Part shown: in pieces, positions 7,067 through 9,863 of the stretch | Position numbering within the stretch: the stretch's first letter is position 1 | How the letters are laid out: each line of letters begins with the position of its first letter | Assembly: GCA_048497495.1 (NCBI GenBank) | Contig: JAFHCF010000022.1 | Coordinates: 1 to 9,863 of the forward strand | Length of the DNA: 9,863 nucleotides | Source: JAFHCF01 sp048497495 | Lineage (GTDB): Bacteria > Pseudomonadota > Alphaproteobacteria > Rhizobiales > Ancalomicrobiaceae | Reading direction: 5' to 3' | Notes under the pieces: model-generated | Database searches by the model: none | What the model was told of the DNA's origin: nothing | The model's input: only the letters and a program-made list of their open reading frames with translations | Made by a program: the position numbers and the translations under genes

Positions 7067-7352
7067 GCCGACGCCGGCGGATTTCGAGGAAATCCCCGAA
7101 CTCGATGACGAATGGTTCGCCCGCGCCGATCTCTACATCGGCGAGAAGCTGATCCGGCGGGGGCGGCCGAAGTCGGTGTCGCCCAAGGCGGCGATCAACA
7201 TTCGCCTGTCGCCGGAGGTGCTCGCCCGCTTCAAGGCGACCGGGCGGGGCTGGCAGACACGCATCGATCGGGCGCTGAAGGAGTGGCTCGCCGCCCATCC
7301 GGAGATCGGCGCGCCCGACGAGGCGCGCGATCACGACGGCTCGGCGCGGTGA
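7011..7352 (+). CDS. brnA: BrnA-family antitoxin, ribbon-helix-helix regulator
   Basis: Antitoxin that binds BrnT and, through its ribbon-helix-helix domain, the operon's own promoter. The 113 residues show the BrnA pattern: an acidic N-terminal part with LDDEWFARADLY (31-42), the basic IRRGRPKSVSPKAA (48-61), then the strand INIRLS (62-67), helix PEVLARFKATG and helix GWQTRIDRALKEWL (80-93). GRPKS followed by an RLSPEVL and GWQTRI block is diagnostic of the family. The C-terminal 18 residues are acidic and probably unordered. aggaagg (7001-7007) lies just before ATG 7011, inside brnT, so translation of the two is likely coupled. A perfect 12-bp palindrome, gagggatccctc (7353-7364), directly follows the stop codon. 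Confidence 0.93.
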   Translation: MTENRRISASDLAKSDAREPTPADFEEIPELDDEWFARADLYIGEKLIRRGRPKSVSPKAAINIRLSPEVLARFKATGRGWQTRIDRALKEWLAAHPEIGAPDEARDHDGSAR

Positions 7353-7394
7353 GAGGGATCCCTCGCGCGCAAAAATGGTCTATGTAGCGGCCCC
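7353..7394 (+). promoter_or_regulatory. brnA-queA spacer: 12-bp palindrome and possible queA promoter
   Basis: The palindrome gagggatccctc (7353-7364) is perfect. It is followed by gcgcgcaaaaatgg and a -10-like tatgta (7381-7386) whose transcription start would fall at or next to the queA ATG (7395). No matching -35 box was found, and no ribosome binding site precedes queA (agcggcccc). queA may therefore be read as a leaderless or near-leaderless message, or by read-through from brnTA. Both are inferences. Confidence 0.3.
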
Positions 7395-8477
7395 ATGCGC
7401 GTCGACCTCTTCGATTTCGAACTGCCGCCCGAGAACATCGCCCTGCGCCCCGCCACCCCGCGGGAGCGCGCGCGGCTGCTCGTCATCCGTCCGGGCGGGA
7501 CGCCCGAGTTCACCGACGCGACCGTCGGCGACCTGCCGGACTGGCTTCGACCCGGCGACGCGCTGGTCTTCAACGACACGCGGGTGATCCCGGCCGAACT
7601 CCACGGCATCCGCATCCGCGAGGAGAATAGCACGGCGGTCGCCTTCAATCTGATCGAGCGGGTGGGGGCGAACCGCTGGCGCGCCTTCGCCCGGCCGGGC
7701 AAGCGGCTGAAGCCGGGCGACCGGGTGCTGTTCGGCGAAGCGGGCCGGGCCTGCCTCCTCGGCGAGGTCTGGGCCCGGGTCGTGGCCAAGGACGAGGACG
7801 GCATCGTCGATCTCGACTTCGATCTTTCCGGCCCCGATCTCGATCTGGCGATCCATGCGGTGGGCACCATGCCGCTGCCGCCCTACATCTCGGCCAAGCG
7901 AAAAGCCGACGCGCGCGACACGCGCGACTACCAGACGATCTTCGCCCGCGAGGAAGGGGCGGTGGCGGCGCCGACCGCCGGCCTCCACTTCACCGATGCG
8001 ATGATGGCGCGGCTCGACGCCCTCGGGGTCGAGCGCCACTTCGTCACCCTCCACGTCGGCGCCGGGACCTTCCTGCCGGTCAAGGTCGACGACACCGCCG
8101 ACCACGTCATGCATTTCGAGAGCGGCGTGCTCGAATCGGAGACGGCGGCGGCCTTGAACGCGGTGCGGGCGCGCGGCGGGCGGATCGTCGCGGTCGGCAC
8201 CACCTCGCTGCGGATCCTCGAGAGCGCCTGCGACGCGGCCGGGCGGCTCGCGCCTTGGGCGGGCGCCACCGACATCTTCATCACGCCGGGGCGCAGGGTG
8301 CGCTCGATCGATGCGCTGATGACCAACTTCCATCTGCCGCGCTCGACGCTCTTCATGCTGGTCTCGGCCTTCTCCGGCCTCGAGCGGATGAGGAGCGCCT
8401 ATGCCCATGCGATCGGGCGCGGCTATCGCTTCTATTCCTACGGCGATGCGTCGCTGCTGTTTCCGGATGCGACATGA
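7395..8477 (+). CDS. queA: QueA, SAM:tRNA ribosyltransferase-isomerase
   Basis: Transfers and isomerises the ribosyl part of S-adenosylmethionine onto 7-aminomethyl-7-deazaguanine (preQ1) in tRNA, giving epoxyqueuosine at the wobble position of GUN anticodons. The 360-residue protein carries the family blocks in order: NDTRVIPA (60-67), MPLPPYI (159-165), TIFAREEGAVAAPTAGLHFT (181-200), HVGAGTF (220-226), NFHLPRSTL (311-319) and YRFYSYGDA (344-352). Length is normal. ATG 7395 starts the standard MRVDLFDFELP N-terminus, though no ribosome binding site is visible. Its stop overlaps the tgt start by 4 bp (ATGA), so the two enzymes of the same pathway are translationally coupled. The reduction of epoxyqueuosine (QueG or QueH) is not encoded here. 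Confidence 0.97.
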   Translation: MRVDLFDFELPPENIALRPATPRERARLLVIRPGGTPEFTDATVGDLPDWLRPGDALVFNDTRVIPAELHGIRIREENSTAVAFNLIERVGANRWRAFARPGKRLKPGDRVLFGEAGRACLLGEVWARVVAKDEDGIVDLDFDLSGPDLDLAIHAVGTMPLPPYISAKRKADARDTRDYQTIFAREEGAVAAPTAGLHFTDAMMARLDALGVERHFVTLHVGAGTFLPVKVDDTADHVMHFESGVLESETAAALNAVRARGGRIVAVGTTSLRILESACDAAGRLAPWAGATDIFITPGRRVRSIDALMTNFHLPRSTLFMLVSAFSGLERMRSAYAHAIGRGYRFYSYGDASLLFPDAT

Positions 8478-9622
8478 CCGAGACCGTTCCCGAGACCCCC
8501 GAATTCGGCTTCACGCTTCATGCCACCGACGGACGCGCCCGGCGCGGCACGGTGACGACCGCCCATGGCGAGATCCGCACCCCGGCCTTCATGCCGGTCG
8601 GCACCCAGGCGACGGTCAAGTGCATGTATCCGGCGCAGGTGCGCGATCTCGGCGCCGACGTCATCCTCGGCAACACCTATCACCTGATGCTGCGGCCCGG
8701 CGCCGAACGGGTGGCGGGGCAGGGGGGCTTGCACCGCTTCATGAACTGGCCGCACCCGATCCTGACCGACAGCGGCGGATTCCAGGTGATGTCCTTGGCG
8801 AAGCTCCGGAAGATCACCGAGAAGGGGGTCACCTTCCAGAGCCACATCGACGGCTCGCGCCACGAGTTGACACCCGAGCGCTCGATCGAGATCCAAGGCC
8901 TGCTCGGCTCGAACATCCAGATGCAGCTCGACGAATGCGTGGCGCTGCCGGCCTCGCCCGAGGAGATGGAGCGGGCGATGGAGCTGTCCTTGCGCTGGGC
9001 GGCGCGGTCCAAGGCGGCGTTTTCGGCGCGGCGCGGCCACGGCATCTTCGGCATCGTCCAGGGCGGCGACGACGAGGCGCTGCGGCTGCGTTCGGCCGCC
9101 GGATTGGTCGACATCGGCTTCCACGGCTATGCGCTCGGCGGGCTCGCCGTCGGCGAGCCGCAGGAGGTGATGCTCAGGGTGATCGACGCCACCGCGCCGG
9201 CGCTGCCTTCGACCAAGCCGCGCTACCTGATGGGGGTGGGCACGCCGCATGACATCCTCGAGGCGGTCCTTCGCGGCATCGACATGTTCGACTGCGTCAT
9301 GCCGACCCGGGCCGGGCGTCACGGCCAGGTCTTTACCCGGCGCGGCCGGGTCAACCTCAAGAACGCCCGCCACGCCGACGATTCCCGCCCGCTCGACGAG
9401 GCCAGCGACTGCCCGGCGGCGCGCGACTGGTCGCGGGCCTATCTCCATCATCTGGTCAGGACGGGCGAGGCGCTCGGCGCCATGCTGCTGACCTGGGTCA
9501 ATCTCGCCTATTACCAGTCGCTGATGGCCGGGGCGCGGGCGGCGATCGAGGCCGGGCGCTATGCCGACTACAAGGCCGAGGTCGAGGCCGGTTGGGCGAT
9601 GGGCGACATCGAGGCACGGTGA
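8474..9622 (+). CDS. tgt: Tgt, queuine/preQ1 tRNA-guanine transglycosylase lacking zinc ligands
   Basis: Exchanges guanine-34 of tRNAs with GUN anticodons for preQ1, the step before QueA. The 382-residue TIM-barrel protein has all catalytic and base-binding motifs: D99 in LTDSGGFQ (general base), D153 in QLDEC, GGLAVGE (222-228) and the nucleophile D273 in FDCVMPTR. Compared with Zymomonas mobilis Tgt (nucleophile Asp280, zinc ligands Cys318, Cys320, Cys323 and His349), the offset is a constant -7 over this region, which puts S311, C313, A316 and V342 at the zinc positions. Three of four ligands are therefore absent, and the segment reads SDCPAARDWSRAYLHHL. The surrounding residues are well conserved, so decay is unlikely and the domain is probably folded without zinc. 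The start is fixed by the 4-bp overlap with queA. Nothing recognisable follows. Confidence 0.96.
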   Translation: MTETVPETPEFGFTLHATDGRARRGTVTTAHGEIRTPAFMPVGTQATVKCMYPAQVRDLGADVILGNTYHLMLRPGAERVAGQGGLHRFMNWPHPILTDSGGFQVMSLAKLRKITEKGVTFQSHIDGSRHELTPERSIEIQGLLGSNIQMQLDECVALPASPEEMERAMELSLRWAARSKAAFSARRGHGIFGIVQGGDDEALRLRSAAGLVDIGFHGYALGGLAVGEPQEVMLRVIDATAPALPSTKPRYLMGVGTPHDILEAVLRGIDMFDCVMPTRAGRHGQVFTRRGRVNLKNARHADDSRPLDEASDCPAARDWSRAYLHHLVRTGEALGAMLLTWVNLAYYQSLMAGARAAIEAGRYADYKAEVEAGWAMGDIEAR

Positions 9623-9863
9623 CGGCGAGGCGCGCGGGGGGGGCTTCTCGGTCCCGGGGAGCTTCCCATTTCCACTCGGTGGCAGAGAGACCGCTGGCCA
9701 TTCCTCGCCGCTCGACGGGGTCGGCGACGGATTGGGCGCCGGTGATCGGTGAAATTCTCTCCCCCCTCGTCATTGCCGGGCTCCGACCCACGGCTGTCCG
9801 GTTCAAGGCGTCGTCAACCGCAGCAACCGTCTGACGACACACGCGTTCGAGAGCGGGCTCGGC
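9623..9863. other. Downstream region with no supported gene
   Basis: These 241 bp contain only short open frames without recognisable protein motifs. No T-tract terminator is visible after tgt. A segment at about 9768-9791 (ctcgtcattgccgggctccg and following) resembles the start of a 'cgtcattgc-cgggct' dispersed palindromic repeat that I recall from alphaproteobacterial genomes, but its second arm is degenerate. A tRNA-like ggttcaa (9800-9806) has no cloverleaf around it. Confidence 0.35.

Noticed and set aside
9790..9830. Possible tRNA (ggttcaa T-loop-like sequence)
   Set aside because: No acceptor, D or anticodon stems can be built around it, and no CCA end is present.
9498..9842. Minus-strand 114-codon and plus-strand 63- and 80-codon frames after tgt
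   Set aside because: They overlap one another or the end of tgt, have no motif or good ribosome binding site, and show shadow-like composition.

Overview
The window is roughly two-thirds GC by eye and gene-dense. Gene content and order point to an alphaproteobacterium, most likely of the Hyphomicrobiales (Rhizobiales): a sufC-sufD-sufS-DUF59-sufA run, a cyclophilin-queA-tgt neighbourhood, and a two-hairpin intergenic repeat resembling those of rhizobia. The genus cannot be read from the sequence.

Left region (1-4289, + strand) is the distal part of a SUF iron-sulfur cluster assembly operon. An intergenic stretch with hairpins (1-134) is followed by sufC (ATPase), sufD (scaffold partner), sufS (cysteine desulfurase), a DUF59/SufT-type maturation factor and sufA (A-type carrier). 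The genes lie 8-35 bp apart, which suggests co-transcription. sufB, the expected upstream member, would lie left of the window. No sufE or sufU is present here. SufS would take sulfur from cysteine, SufBCD would build the cluster with ATP hydrolysis by SufC, and SufA and the DUF59 protein would help pass clusters to client proteins.

Middle region (4300-6600): a minus-strand BioF2/CelD-like GNAT-fold acyltransferase of unknown substrate converges on sufA with only 10 bp between stop codons. Divergent from it is a stand-alone TfoX N-terminal-domain protein, followed by a cytoplasmic cyclophilin-type peptidyl-prolyl isomerase that ends in a strong hairpin terminator.

Right region (6601-9622): a type II toxin-antitoxin pair, brnT-brnA, sits between the isomerase and queA, behind an AT-rich stretch with nested inverted repeats. 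queA and tgt then overlap by 4 bp and encode two enzymes of tRNA queuosine modification. Tgt inserts preQ1 at G34 and QueA then converts it to epoxyqueuosine. The last 241 bp carry no gene I can support.

The observation most worth checking is that Tgt keeps all catalytic residues but has lost three of its four zinc ligands. Otherwise this is mostly conserved housekeeping DNA with one small accessory insertion (brnTA). I did not find a convincing undescribed multi-gene system.
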